Assembly (NCBI GenBank): GCA_023439125.1
Contig: JAEXOU010000015.1
Span: forward strand, 1-64,000
Source of the DNA: Bacillota bacterium
GTDB taxonomy: Bacteria > Bacillota > Clostridia > Lachnospirales > Lachnospiraceae
Direction of reading: 5' to 3'
DNA: 64,000 nt
Shown here: positions 49,970-60,300 of the stretch, piece after piece
How the letters are laid out: each line of letters starts with the position of its first letter
Position numbering within the stretch: position 1 is the first letter of the stretch
Program-made: the position numbers and the translations under genes
The notes under the pieces: generated by a model
Databases searched by the model: none
Seen by the model: only the letters and a program-made list of their open reading frames with translations
What the model was told of the DNA's origin: nothing

Positions 49970-51694
49970 ATGAGGGATAATAAGGAGTTTAAAAAACAGG
50001 TCTTTACGTTTGTCGGAATTATATTTGCATTTTTTGTAGTCGTAGTGATTGCAATCTCATTAATGAAAGGAAATAACGAGAGAAGAAATAATCTGTTAAA
50101 TTCATTTGATCCGAACACAGTTAACTCTATCGATACGATAGAAGAAGCCTTGAACATGATTACGGTTAATACCTCTACTCCAAGGAAGGCCTCCGTAGAA
50201 TTAGGAAACACTTCACTTGCCGATGAGTTACCAGAGATAGAAAAGTATCCATTAACCGTAGAAGGTAATGGCCAAGTAAATATTGAAATATTCGCGACTT
50301 CCGAGAAATCAGGTAGTAATAAGGATGGTTGGTTGAATGAGATGGCAGAGGAATTTAACAATACAGGCTCTACCTTAGCGGATGGACGTACCGTTTCTGT
50401 TTCAATCCGTCCAATGGCTAGTGGTTTAGGTTCTGATTATATTGTGTCAAAGAAGTATTTGCCAGATGCTTATACTCCTTCCAATTCTTTATTTGGCAAG
50501 TTAACGATAGCACAAGGTGGGGAGTTAACTACTCAAACAGACAGGCTAGTGGGAAATGTTGCCGGTATGCTGTTGTCTAAGAATACAGCAACAGAGATTA
50601 AGAATACCTACAAAGAGGTTACTGTAAAGACGGTAACGCAGGCGACTGCTGAGAATAAGATTATCATGGGTTATACCAACCCACTCTCAAGTGCAACTGG
50701 TCTTAATTTTTTAATGAGCACCTTATCTGCTTATGATTCCAGCAATATATCCAGCGACACTGCCAAGAATGGATTTACAGCATTCCAGCAAAATGTACCT
50801 TATGTTGCTTATACCACCTTGCAAATGCGTGAAAGTGCAAAAAGTGGTTCACTGACCGGAATGATTATGGAATACCAATCCTATATTAATGATCCAGATT
50901 TGAGCAAGGATTATGAGTTTATCCCTTTTGGTGAGAGACATGATAATCCATTATATGCAGTTGGAACCTTAAGTAAGGATAAACAAGTAGCACTCGATTT
51001 ATTTACTAATTTTTGCGCCTCTGGGGAGTCTCAAGCCTTAGCGACAGAGTATGGCTTTAATCAACAAGAAAGTTATCAGGGCGATCATATTAACTATACT
51101 GGCGCTGATATTATTCAAGCCCAGAAATTATGGAAATCAAATAAAGACAGTGGCAAAGATATCATTGCAGTGTTCGTTGCCGATTGCAGTGGTAGCATGG
51201 ATGGAGATCCAATCAATCAGTTAAGAGAATCTTTAATTAATGGTTCTAAGTATATTAATGAGACAAACTATGTTGGACTTGTAAGTTATAGTAGCGATGT
51301 CACGATTGATTTACCAATTGCCAAGTTTGATCTAAATCAAAGAGCATATTTTAAAGGAGCTGTCGAAGATCTGTCTGCAAATGGTGGAACTGCAAGTTAC
51401 AATGCCGTTATCGTAGGAACGAATATGTTAATCGAAGCGAAGAAGAACCACCCTAATGCAAAAGTAATGTTATTCTTATTGAGCGATGGTCAGTCGAACG
51501 ATGGACTCTCTTTAGAATCAATTACTGGAATATTGAAGAAAGAGCAAATTCCAATCTATACGATTAGTTATGGTTCTGAAGCAGATAAGGATTCCATGGC
51601 TGCTCTATCTAATATTAATGAAGCAGCAACAATCAACGCAGATAGCGATGATATTGTCTATAAGATTAAGAGTTTATTTAACGCACAGATGTAA
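49970..51694 (+). CDS. Membrane-anchored solute-binding-like/VWA fusion protein
   Basis: In 574 residues, one N-terminal anchor (about 13-32) leaves the rest outside. Residues about 100-370 look like a type II periplasmic-binding-protein domain (NIEIFATSEKSGSNKDGWLNEMAEEFNNTG at its start, TNPLSSATGLNFLMSTLSAY later, and a late FTNFCASGESQALATEYGF, each conserved in extracellular binding proteins). Residues about 395-574 are a VWA domain with a complete MIDAS: D405-x-S407-x-S409 (DCSGSMDG), T474 and D506. AGGAGT precedes the ATG. Such fusions with VWA occur in several phyla without a known role. Confidence 0.82.
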   Translation: MRDNKEFKKQVFTFVGIIFAFFVVVVIAISLMKGNNERRNNLLNSFDPNTVNSIDTIEEALNMITVNTSTPRKASVELGNTSLADELPEIEKYPLTVEGNGQVNIEIFATSEKSGSNKDGWLNEMAEEFNNTGSTLADGRTVSVSIRPMASGLGSDYIVSKKYLPDAYTPSNSLFGKLTIAQGGELTTQTDRLVGNVAGMLLSKNTATEIKNTYKEVTVKTVTQATAENKIIMGYTNPLSSATGLNFLMSTLSAYDSSNISSDTAKNGFTAFQQNVPYVAYTTLQMRESAKSGSLTGMIMEYQSYINDPDLSKDYEFIPFGERHDNPLYAVGTLSKDKQVALDLFTNFCASGESQALATEYGFNQQESYQGDHINYTGADIIQAQKLWKSNKDSGKDIIAVFVADCSGSMDGDPINQLRESLINGSKYINETNYVGLVSYSSDVTIDLPIAKFDLNQRAYFKGAVEDLSANGGTASYNAVIVGTNMLIEAKKNHPNAKVMLFLLSDGQSNDGLSLESITGILKKEQIPIYTISYGSEADKDSMAALSNINEAATINADSDDIVYKIKSLFNAQM

Positions 51695-51715
51695 ATAACG
51701 AATTGATTCATGTAG

Positions 51716-51751
51716 AAAGCCTAGGTTTTACACCTAGGCTTTTTTCTTTTT
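51716..51751 (+). terminator. Rho-independent terminator after the VWA gene
   Basis: AAAGCCTAGGT-TTTAC-ACCTAGGCTTT is a perfect 11-bp stem followed by TTTTCTTTTT, 22 bases after the plus-strand stop codon. Confidence 0.92.
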
Positions 51752-51833
51752 CCTTTCATTACAACTTAATCCAATCTGTCTTGCCAACCAATTCATAATC
51801 TGATGATTCTCTCCATAGTGCAATCCTTCTCGG

Positions 51834-52595
51834 TTATTCCATATCCAAGAAGCTCAATATAAAATCTCTATAAACTTCGCCAATCGGAAGTTCATAATCT
51901 ACAATGAGTTCTCGCCGCTGAGTAATGACAGTCTCTTTAGTAATTGGATTAAATCCTTCTTTATCGACATTAGTGGAGTATATTCCCATTCCGCGCTTCT
52001 GCCATGAAGGTAGCTCATTATAATTGATGCCTTTTTGGAACAAAAGTTCATTCTTATACGAAACACTCCTGTTCTCCAATTCTACAGTAGCAGTATTCTG
52101 AGTTTGACCCTCTTTGCGAAGCGCCCAGTAGCAGTGTGCATTCAAAGAATTTCTATGAGAATCTTCTTGACGCCATATAAAGTAATCTGCCACTCTGCTC
52201 TTATTGGGCAATGGAACCACGCGGCAGTCAAATGTTGCCACACGACCTAATGCAAGTGAAAATGCTGCGCTCGCCTCTCCTGCAAGAGTGGTATTTATCT
52301 TACGTACCTTTCTTCCAAAAGTGTTATCATCCGGATGGAACAATAAGGATATTTCATCACTCTCTGTATACCCATATATAATTCGAAATCCCACATTCAT
52401 TAGAGCCTTTACAGTATCTGTCATTAAATCTCTAAATTGGATATCAAACGGTGCTTCAAATTGACATATTTCCTTCGTAAGACGTGTAAAAGAACGTCCG
52501 TCTAATCTTGCCACAAGATACATGTCCGGCAAAATATACTGATCGAGTGACTCTTCATATACACGCATATCTCTATCAAAATCATCAAATTTCAT
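51834..52595 (-). CDS. Thg1-like protein (tRNA(His) guanylyltransferase-like 3'-5' polymerase)
   Basis: Thg1-family enzymes add nucleotides to the 5' end of RNA in the 3'-5' direction. The 253-residue protein has the family core: VARLDGRSFTRLTKE with the metal-binding D32 (residues about 28-42), YGYTESDEISLLF with the second acidic pair D80-E81, and FDCRVVPLPN and WRQEDSHRNSLNAHCYWAL further on. Eukaryotic Thg1 makes the G-1 of tRNA-His; bacterial relatives (TLPs) repair truncated tRNA 5' ends. It is 16 bases after a polynucleotide-kinase-like gene. Confidence 0.9.
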   Translation of the reverse strand: MKFDDFDRDMRVYEESLDQYILPDMYLVARLDGRSFTRLTKEICQFEAPFDIQFRDLMTDTVKALMNVGFRIIYGYTESDEISLLFHPDDNTFGRKVRKINTTLAGEASAAFSLALGRVATFDCRVVPLPNKSRVADYFIWRQEDSHRNSLNAHCYWALRKEGQTQNTATVELENRSVSYKNELLFQKGINYNELPSWQKRGMGIYSTNVDKEGFNPITKETVITQRRELIVDYELPIGEVYRDFILSFLDME

Positions 52596-52611
52596 ATGGC
52601 ACCTCCTAATA

Positions 52612-53073
52612 TTATTTTTCGTCCCATTCTTCTGTTACAAATTCTCCATCTACTATCCGCACATAAAATAATCTATCAAATCCTTCTTCGAACTTTGGAA
52701 GTTCTAAATTACTATGGGTACATGCCAAAGCCTTATCGGGCACACGTGCTTTTCCTTCTCTCTGACGATTACGTTCCATACAATCTGTAATCGAAGACTG
52801 AAAATAATATCCACATACCAAATAACCATTATCCTTTGCCAACCGAATATATTTTTCTCTATCCTGCATCGTAGGATTTGTATTATCTACCACAAGAGAT
52901 TTTTCACTTTGAATGCAGTCTTGAAGCAATAGATTCTCTTTATTTCTCGTATGCAGCGTATCAAGATTAACATGCGCATAATCACCAAAGTGTTGATGAT
53001 AATAACTTGACTTTCCACTTGCTTGTATGCCAATAAAAATTACCACTTCTTTGATACTACTTAGTTCTTCCAT
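52612..53073 (-). CDS. PNKP-like AAA family kinase
   Basis: The 153-residue protein has Walker A GIQASGKSSYYHQHFGD (about 15-31), HVNLDTLHTRN with the catalytic D38, VVDNTNPTMQDREKYIRLAKD (about 61-81) and a lid with Arg residues (MERNRQREGKARVPD, about 98-112). It is close to the kinase domain of T4 Pnk/PNKP, without the phosphatase domain. The nucleotide kinase fold and its position directly upstream of a Thg1-like gene suggest that it phosphorylates a 5'-OH RNA end, so that the Thg1-like enzyme can extend it. Confidence 0.8.
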   Translation of the reverse strand: MEELSSIKEVVIFIGIQASGKSSYYHQHFGDYAHVNLDTLHTRNKENLLLQDCIQSEKSLVVDNTNPTMQDREKYIRLAKDNGYLVCGYYFQSSITDCMERNRQREGKARVPDKALACTHSNLELPKFEEGFDRLFYVRIVDGEFVTEEWDEK

Positions 53074-53201
53074 ATTTCATCACACCCCTCCATAAAAAAG
53101 ATCGATATTTCTAATAATGACATTTACATTTATAGCCGTGCCACTAAAAGATCCCTTCAAATAGTCCTTTAATATCTAATTTATATCCACCCTGTATTGA
53201 T

Positions 53202-53948
53202 TTAATGCCTATCATTATAATCATAGAATAATTCGTCCAAAAGTTTATCATACCCTTCTTTTTTCCCAAATGCTGCCTTCAAAAAAACTCCCGCATTCTG
53301 AATTATTAATTTAAAATACAGCCAGTCTCCCATATCATCAAATTTTCTTGTTGAATTTATTAAAAGATTCTTCTTTAACACACCATATTTTTTCCCTTTT
53401 GTTTTTCCAAACTTTTTTATTCGTTTTGCTGTTGCAACATCTTCCATTGCTTTCTTATCAACAAAACCGCCTATTTCACTAAAAGTAGTTTTTTTTGCCC
53501 AAAATATACCGGTATATAAGCCTGTAATACCAAATCCAATTCTACATACGCTATCATTTAACCATAAAGGAAAAGAATACCTCTCAAATCTGATCTGAGC
53601 TCCACCACCAATGTATTTCCCACTCTGTAATAATCGATATGCCTCTGAGATTGTACCTTTTGTCATTCTATTATCACAATCAATCGTTATAATCACAATT
53701 CCTTTAGCAGCGTCTATACCTGCATTTCTTACTTTTGCTATACAACGATCTTCATTTCGTACTACCCTTGCTCCATTATCAAGTGCAATCTTTTCTGTCC
53801 TATCCGTACATCGATTGCATACAATTATTATTTCAACATTACCTTTGAATGCACTTGCTGATTCTTTAATTGACGAGATACATCGTCTCACATACTTTTC
53901 TTCATTATGAGCCGGTACTATAACCAATACGTGTACTCTATCACTCAT
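53202..53948 (-). CDS. Glycosyltransferase family 2
   Basis: The 248-residue GT-A enzyme begins VHVLVIVPAHNEEKYVRRCI with the UDP-sugar loop, has GIDAAKGIVIITIDCDNRMT (about 75-94) with the DCD metal motif in place of DxD, and GGFVDKKAMEDVATAKRI (about 156-173, catalytic acid E-D). It ends with a single hydrophobic-poor tail, so it is probably soluble. Acceptor unknown; cell-surface glycan or lipid is likely. The 128-base gap upstream of the PNKP-like gene shows nothing structured. Confidence 0.85.
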   Translation of the reverse strand: MSDRVHVLVIVPAHNEEKYVRRCISSIKESASAFKGNVEIIIVCNRCTDRTEKIALDNGARVVRNEDRCIAKVRNAGIDAAKGIVIITIDCDNRMTKGTISEAYRLLQSGKYIGGGAQIRFERYSFPLWLNDSVCRIGFGITGLYTGIFWAKKTTFSEIGGFVDKKAMEDVATAKRIKKFGKTKGKKYGVLKKNLLINSTRKFDDMGDWLYFKLIIQNAGVFLKAAFGKKEGYDKLLDELFYDYNDRH

Positions 53949-54604
53949 ACTCTCTCTTGTATGATGTTTATCTAATTATAGCATCATATCTTCCTTTCTA
54001 TTAATATCGTTGTTCTAGATCTTCATATTTCTTTCATTTCATATTTTGCACCATACTTGCAATAACTAAATTAATGGCCCTTTCATACTTGTTAAATGCC
54101 TAGCTTCACCAAATCATGTGTGACTTACTTACTCAATCTCTAAAGCTTTCATAATAGGTTATATAATTGTATCCGCTGAAGGTCTTCCATGATATTTAGT
54201 TACTCTTTTTTCTGCTTCATCAGCATTATTCTGCCACCTGTAACCCTAGCATTTGTTGAGATTTTAAGGTAGAATCTCAGCAAATCATGTTTTACAGAAG
54301 CTTGGGTTTACACCCAAAACAGTCGCAAAACTCACAATTCTCAACATCCATATTAATTTCCAGAAAATTCAAATATATATATCATTTTAGCACACTAAAG
54401 TTTGTTTGAAAATATACAGTTAATTTGTCTCGACTGCGACAGCATCTCTTGCAATAGTACTGCTCTTCGAACATAGCAAAAAGGACACTTTCCTAAAATC
54501 TCTTTTAGAAAAATGTCCTCATAATACGAAATATTATATTGAACTGACACGATTTTGTCGTACTCTACAATCAAAATTTCCGCAAACTCGCATAAATACT
54601 GGGC
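53949..54604. other. 656-base gene-free region with an inverted repeat
   Basis: No reading frame here looks coding. An imperfect 16-bp inverted repeat with two mismatches lies at 54251-54285 (ATTTGTTGAGATT and complement), next to a short GGGTTTACACCC hairpin at about 54305. The lysS terminator is at 54483-54520. I see no other feature. Confidence 0.6.
54483..54520 (-). terminator. lysS terminator
   Basis: AGGACA pairs with TGTCCT and CTAAAA with TTTTAG, with unpaired As between them; on the minus strand TTTTT follows the stem. It lies about 85 bases after the lysS stop codon at 54605. Confidence 0.75.
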
Positions 54605-56113
54605 TTATTTGTCTAATGATTTCATCGTTGGGAACAACAATACATCCCTAATCGCTGGAGAATCTGTTAATAACATTACCAAACGATCAATACCAATACC
54701 GATACCGCCTGTTGGTGGCATACCATATGCGAGTGCATTTAAGAAATCTTCATCCATGGAGTTTGCTTCGTCATCACCGGCAGCCTTTAAAGCTTCCTGA
54801 GCTACAAAACGTTCTCTCTGGTCGATTGGATCATTTAACTCGGAGTATGCGTTTGCCATCTCTCTCTTAGTTACGAATAACTCAAAGCGTTCTACGTAAT
54901 CTGGGTTGCTTGGTTTCTTCTTAGTAAGAGGAGAAATCTCAACTGGGTGGTCAAGTACGAAGGTAGGCTGTACAAGATTTTCTTCCACGAATTCTTCAAA
55001 GAATAAGTTAAGGATATCGCCACGTTTGTGTCTGTCCTCAAATGCGATGTGATGTTGTTTTGCAATTGCCTTTGCCTCTTCTTCAGTTTTGATTTCATTA
55101 AAGTCTACGCCAGCATACTTCTTAACTGCATCCACCATAGTAATACGCTCGAATGGCTTTCCTAAATCAATCTCAACACCTTCGTAAGAAATCTTAGTAG
55201 TGCCAAGTACATTCTCGGCAACGGTACGGAATAAATTCTCTGTTAAGTCCATCATTCCATTATAATCTGTATATGCCTGATATAATTCAAGTAATGTAAA
55301 TTCAGGATTATGTCTTACAGAAAGACCTTCATTTCTGAAAACTCTTCCGATTTCATAAACTCTCTCTAAACCACCAACGATGAGTCGTTTTAGATACAAT
55401 TCAAGAGAGATACGAAGATTTAAGTCTTCGTCTAATGTATTATGATGAGTCATAAATGGGCGAGCTGCAGCACCACCAGCATTCTTTGTAAGGACAGGTG
55501 TTTCCACTTCAATAAAATCTCTGCCATCTAAGAAGTTACGAATCTCACGAATGATCATAGAACGCTTAATAAAGGTATCCTTCACTTCAGGATTCATCAT
55601 TAAGTCAACATATCTTTGACGATATCTTGTATCGGTATCGGTTAAACCATGATACTTTTCAGGTAATACTTGCAAGCACTTAGAAAGAAGAACAATTTCC
55701 TGTGCACGAATTGAGATTTCGCCAGCATGTGTCTGGAATATTTCACCCTTTATTCCGACGATATCACCAATATCTAATTTCTTAAATGCTGCGTATTCTT
55801 CTTCCCCTAACACATCTCTTTGCACGTAGGATTGTATACTACCAAGCTTGTCCTGAACATGAATGAAAGATGCTTTACCCATAACACGCTTTGTCATGAT
55901 ACGGCCTGCAATAGCAACAACTTTTCCTTCAAAGCCTTCAAAATCATCTTTAATATCCTTCGTATGATTAGTTACATCATATTTCATAATCTGGAATGGG
56001 TCTTTATTTGCTGCCTGCAAATCTGCAAGTTTTTGCATCTTAACCTTAATCAGTTCATTCACATTTACTTGTGTACTGTTTTGTTCTTTTTGTACGTTCT
56101 TTTCTTCCGCCAC
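54605..56113 (-). CDS. lysS: Lysyl-tRNA synthetase (class II)
   Basis: LysS charges tRNA-Lys. The 502-residue protein is chosen from a GTG at 56113 (MAEEKNVQKEQ), with AAGGACG 7 bases upstream; the open frame to 56215 begins with a non-homologous segment. There is an OB-fold anticodon-binding domain (about 20-150) and class II catalytic core with motif 2 YEIGRVFRNEGLSVRHNPEF (about 238-257) and motif 3 GGIGIGIDRLVMLLTDSP (about 470-487). Cotranscribed with greA, from the consensus promoter 56808-56861. No T-box was found in the leader. Confidence 0.97.
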   Translation of the reverse strand: MAEEKNVQKEQNSTQVNVNELIKVKMQKLADLQAANKDPFQIMKYDVTNHTKDIKDDFEGFEGKVVAIAGRIMTKRVMGKASFIHVQDKLGSIQSYVQRDVLGEEEYAAFKKLDIGDIVGIKGEIFQTHAGEISIRAQEIVLLSKCLQVLPEKYHGLTDTDTRYRQRYVDLMMNPEVKDTFIKRSMIIREIRNFLDGRDFIEVETPVLTKNAGGAAARPFMTHHNTLDEDLNLRISLELYLKRLIVGGLERVYEIGRVFRNEGLSVRHNPEFTLLELYQAYTDYNGMMDLTENLFRTVAENVLGTTKISYEGVEIDLGKPFERITMVDAVKKYAGVDFNEIKTEEEAKAIAKQHHIAFEDRHKRGDILNLFFEEFVEENLVQPTFVLDHPVEISPLTKKKPSNPDYVERFELFVTKREMANAYSELNDPIDQRERFVAQEALKAAGDDEANSMDEDFLNALAYGMPPTGGIGIGIDRLVMLLTDSPAIRDVLLFPTMKSLDK

Positions 56114-56249
56114 GTTACGTCCTTCCTTTCTATACATAGAAAACGACCAATGATATGCCAAGCAAATCATATGGTCGCCATCCGTAATCCATAATCCGTT
56201 GTGACCTCTTGTCACTCATAATGCATGTCAAAATAATATGCTTAAAGTA

Positions 56250-56732
56250 CTAGTTTGATTTTTGAATCTCAAGTACCTTGTAACTAAAAGTATTACCATT
56301 AATCTCAACATCAACGACATCATTATGTCTTTTTCCGATTAATGCTTTTCCTACAGGAGACTCATTGGAAATTTTACCTTTTAAGCTGTTTGCTTCCGTG
56401 GAACCAACAATCTTATATTCCAATTCGTCATTATATTCTAAATCTAAAATTTTTACTTTACAGCCAATATTGATTACATCTAAATCGACTTCCTCCTCTA
56501 TAACGATTTCCGCGTTCTTTAGGATTTTTTCGATTTCTTCGATTCTAGCTTCGATGTCTCTTTGTTCATCCTTTGCTGCATCATATTCAGCATTTTCTGA
56601 CAAGTCACCTTGTTCTCTAGCTTCTTTGATTTTATCAGCTACTTCTTTACGTTTGTAAACCTTTAAGTCTTGAAGCTCATCCTCTAACTGCTTTAAACCA
56701 GCATAAGTTAAAATATTTTTCTTTTCTGCCAT
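56250..56732 (-). CDS. greA: Transcription elongation factor GreA
   Basis: GreA stimulates the intrinsic RNA cleavage of backtracked RNA polymerase. The 160-residue protein has the coiled-coil domain (about 1-75) with the acidic tip in SENAEYDAAKDEQRDIEARI (D53/E58-like pair within it), and the C-terminal FKBP-like domain with VGSTEANSLKGKISNESPVGKALIGKR (about 108-134). It is upstream of lysS, a linkage often seen in Firmicutes. A strong promoter precedes it. Confidence 0.96.
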   Translation of the reverse strand: MAEKKNILTYAGLKQLEDELQDLKVYKRKEVADKIKEAREQGDLSENAEYDAAKDEQRDIEARIEEIEKILKNAEIVIEEEVDLDVINIGCKVKILDLEYNDELEYKIVGSTEANSLKGKISNESPVGKALIGKRHNDVVDVEINGNTFSYKVLEIQKSN

Positions 56733-56807
56733 TGAAATACCCTTCCTCCATACTACATTATTCTCTAGTGAAATATATCATTGCAGTCGACACTCATAAG
56801 CATAAAA

Positions 56808-56861
56808 ACGATATAATACCAATATTCAAAGTATTATATCGTATTCGTTAAGACTTGTCAA
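56808..56861 (-). promoter_or_regulatory. greA-lysS promoter, -10 inside a palindrome
   Basis: On the minus strand TTGACA (56856-56861) and TATAAT (56833-56838) match consensus with a 17-base spacer. The -10 lies in the right arm of a perfect 12-bp inverted repeat, 56808-56819 with 56831-56842 (ACGATATAATAC and complement), 11-base gap. The palindrome would also span the transcription start. Confidence 0.88.
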
Positions 56862-57333
56862 CAAGTGGAGACCGATATATTTATACATTTATATGAGGTT
56901 TCTCTTGCATTGTATACTCGTTTTTAGATTTTTGTTAAATTTAATGAGTTAATAATTCATTGACACTATTATACATAAGTTTTTTGTTTCTATTCGTGAT
57001 TTTTATCTCCAAATTTTTGTGTTTTCTTACCTTAAAATACCTAATTTAAGTTTGATAATTTACGTATGAATGGCATTGTTTTTGCACAACCTTTAATTGT
57101 AAAGATTGTCTGAATTTAATGGATTGTCACCTATTATTTAATAGTAATTATGGAAATGTTTGTCCAAAATAGCAGAAATTGAGTGATATATTGAGAAAAT
57201 AGCACAATATGGCAATATTTTTCTAATAAAAGCCTAAAGAAACACTTTACTATTTCTAAATTTGGTGATACTCTTTTAAGGTGTATTTTATACAAATACA
57301 CCTATCTCAAGTTTTTTAGGAGGATATTGAAAC
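56862..57333 (+). promoter_or_regulatory. nifJ upstream region with 5' hairpin
   Basis: Within the 601-base gap, the nifJ side is A/T-rich. A perfect 10-bp hairpin AGGTGTATTT-TATAC-AAATACACCT is at 57279-57303, 30 bases before the ATG and just before the ribosome binding site AGGAGG (57319-57324). It may stabilise the mRNA or overlap the promoter. Candidate -35 TTGTCA at about 57123 and TTGACA at about 56960 have no convincing -10 partner. Confidence 0.5.
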
Positions 57334-60300
57334 ATGGCTAGAAAAATGAAGACTATGGATGGTAACACCGCAGCAGCTCACGTGTCTTACGCGTTCACTG
57401 ATGTAGCCGCTATCTATCCTATCACTCCTTCTTCACCTATGGCTGACTACACAGATATGTGGGCTACTCAGGGAAGAAAGAATATTTTTGGACACGAAGT
57501 AGTGTTATCTGAAATGCAATCCGAAGCAGGTGCAGCTGGTGCCGTACACGGCTCCTTACAGGCAGGTGCCTTAACTACAACATATACTGCTTCTCAAGGT
57601 TTATTATTAATGATTCCAAATATGTATAAAATCGCAGGTGAATTATTGCCATGTGTAATCAATGTTTCAGCACGTGCAATTGCAAGCCATGCACTTTCCA
57701 TCTTTGGTGATCACTCTGATATTTATGCTGCTCGTCAAACAGGTTTTGCAATGCTTTGCTCAGGCAATGTTCAGGAAACAATGGATTTAGGTGCTGTCGC
57801 TCATTTAACAGCAATCAAAGGCCGTGTTCCTTTCGTACATTTCTTTGATGGTTTTAGAACTTCTCATGAGATTCAGAAAATTGAATCATGGGACTATGAA
57901 GATTTAAAAGAAATGGCAGATATGGAAGCAATCGAAGCATTCCGTAATCGTGCTTTAAATCCAGAACATCCTGTACAACGTGGTACTGCTCAGAATCCTG
58001 ACATCTTCTTCCAGGCAAGAGAAGCATGTAACAAGTACTATGACGCAATTCCTGAGTTAACTCAGCAATACATGGATAAAGTCAATGAAAAGATTGGTAC
58101 AAACTATAAGCTTTTCAACTACTATGGTGCAACAGATGCAGAACACGTAATTATTGCTATGGGTTCTGTTTGTGATACAATTGAAGAAACAATCGATTAC
58201 TTGAACGCGAATGGCGGAAAAGTTGGTTTAGTTAAAGTACGTCTTTATCGTCCATTCTCTGCAAAACACTTAATCGAAGCAATCCCTACTTCTGTTAAGC
58301 AAATTACTGTTCTTGATCGAACAAAAGAACCTGGTGCTCTTGGTGAGCCTCTCTACCTAGATGTAGTAGCTGCTCTAAAAGACTCTCAGTTCACTAATGT
58401 TCCTGTATTAACAGGTCGTTATGGTTTAGGTTCTAAGGATACAACTCCAGCCCAAATCATCGCTGTATACAACAACAAAGAAAAGAAACAGTTCACAATC
58501 GGTATTAAGGACGATGTAACTAACCTTTCTCTTGAAATCAAAGAAAACCCTGACACAGCTAATGCTGGAACTACTTCCTGTAAGTTCTGGGGTCTTGGTG
58601 CCGATGGTACTGTTGGTGCGAATAAAAACTCAATTAAAATCATTGGTGACCATACAAACAAATATGCTCAAGCATACTTTGACTATGATTCCAAGAAATC
58701 TGGTGGTGTAACAATTTCCCACTTACGTTTTGGTGACAGCCCTATTCGTTCCACTTACCTTATTAATAAGGCTGATTTCGTAGCATGTCACAACCCTGCT
58801 TACGTTCGTAAGTATAATATGGTTCAGGATCTCAAGAAGGGTGGAACTTTCTTACTTAACTGTTCTTGGGGCATGGAAGAAATCGAAAAGCATTTACCAG
58901 GACAAGTTAAGAGATATATGGCTCAAAACAACATTAAGTTCTACACAATCGATGGTATTAAGATTGGTAAGGAAGTTGGTCTTGGTGGACGTATCAATAC
59001 AATTCTTCAAGCCGCATTCTTCAAATTAGCTAACATTATTCCTATCGAGGATGCTGTAAAGTATATGAAAGATGCTGCAACAGCTTCTTACTCAAAGAAG
59101 GGTGATGACATCGTTAAGATGAATCACACAGCAATTGACCGTGGTGTTGAAGGTATTGTTGAAATTATAGTTCCTGCAGAATGGGCAAATGCAGCTGATG
59201 AAGATCTTTCTGTAACATGTACAGGAGGTAAACCAGAAACTCTTAAGTATGTTAATACTATATTAAATTCTGTTAATTCCCAGACTGGTAATGACCTTCC
59301 TGTATCCGCATTCGTTGATGATGCTGATGGTACTGTTCCATTAGGAACTGCTGCATATGAAAAACGTGGTATCGCTGTTGACGTTCCAGTATGGAATCCA
59401 GAAGTATGTTTACAGTGTAACCTTTGTGCTTATGTTTGTCCTCACTCTGTAATCCGTCCAGTTGCTATGACAGCTGAGGAAGCTGCCAATGTTCCAGAAG
59501 GAACTAAGACAGTTGCCATGAAGGGTACCGATAAAACATTTGCAATTACAATCTCCGTACTTGACTGTACAGGTTGTGGTTCTTGTGTAACTGTTTGTCC
59601 TGAAGTAAAAGGCCAGAAGGCACTTTCTATGGATTTATTAGATACTCAATTACATGAGCAAAAGATGTTCGACTATGGTATTACTTTAGAAGAACCAGCT
59701 GATGTCATTGAAAAATTCAAAGAAACTACAGTAAAAGGTTCTCAGTTTAAACAACCATTACTTGAGTTCTCTGGTGCATGTGCAGGTTGTGGTGAAACAC
59801 CTTATGCTAAATTAGTTACACAGTTATTCGGTGATAGAATGTATATCGCGAATGCGACTGGATGTTCCTCAATCTGGGGTGGTTCTTCTCCATCTACACC
59901 TTATACTGTAAACAAAGAAGGTAAAGGTCCAGCTTGGGCAAACTCCTTATTTGAAGATAATGCTGAATTTGGTTTCGGTATGCAATTAGCTCAAGAAGCG
60001 CTTAGAAAGAGATTAATCAATGCAGTTGAAAACTTAGCAGGCGTTGCTCAAAATGAAACTGTAAAAGCTGCTTTAGATGAATTCTTAGCAACAAAAGATT
60101 CCTCAACAAGAAACGCTGTTGCATCTAAGAAGTTAATCTCTGCCTTAGAAAATTGCAACTGTGACAATGAAGATAAAAAGTATATCTTAGATAATAAGAG
60201 CTTCTTATCCAAGAAATCACAGTGGATCTTCGGTGGTGACGGTTGGGCATACGATATCGGTTTTGGTGGTGTAGATCACGTTCTTGCTGCTGGACATGAT

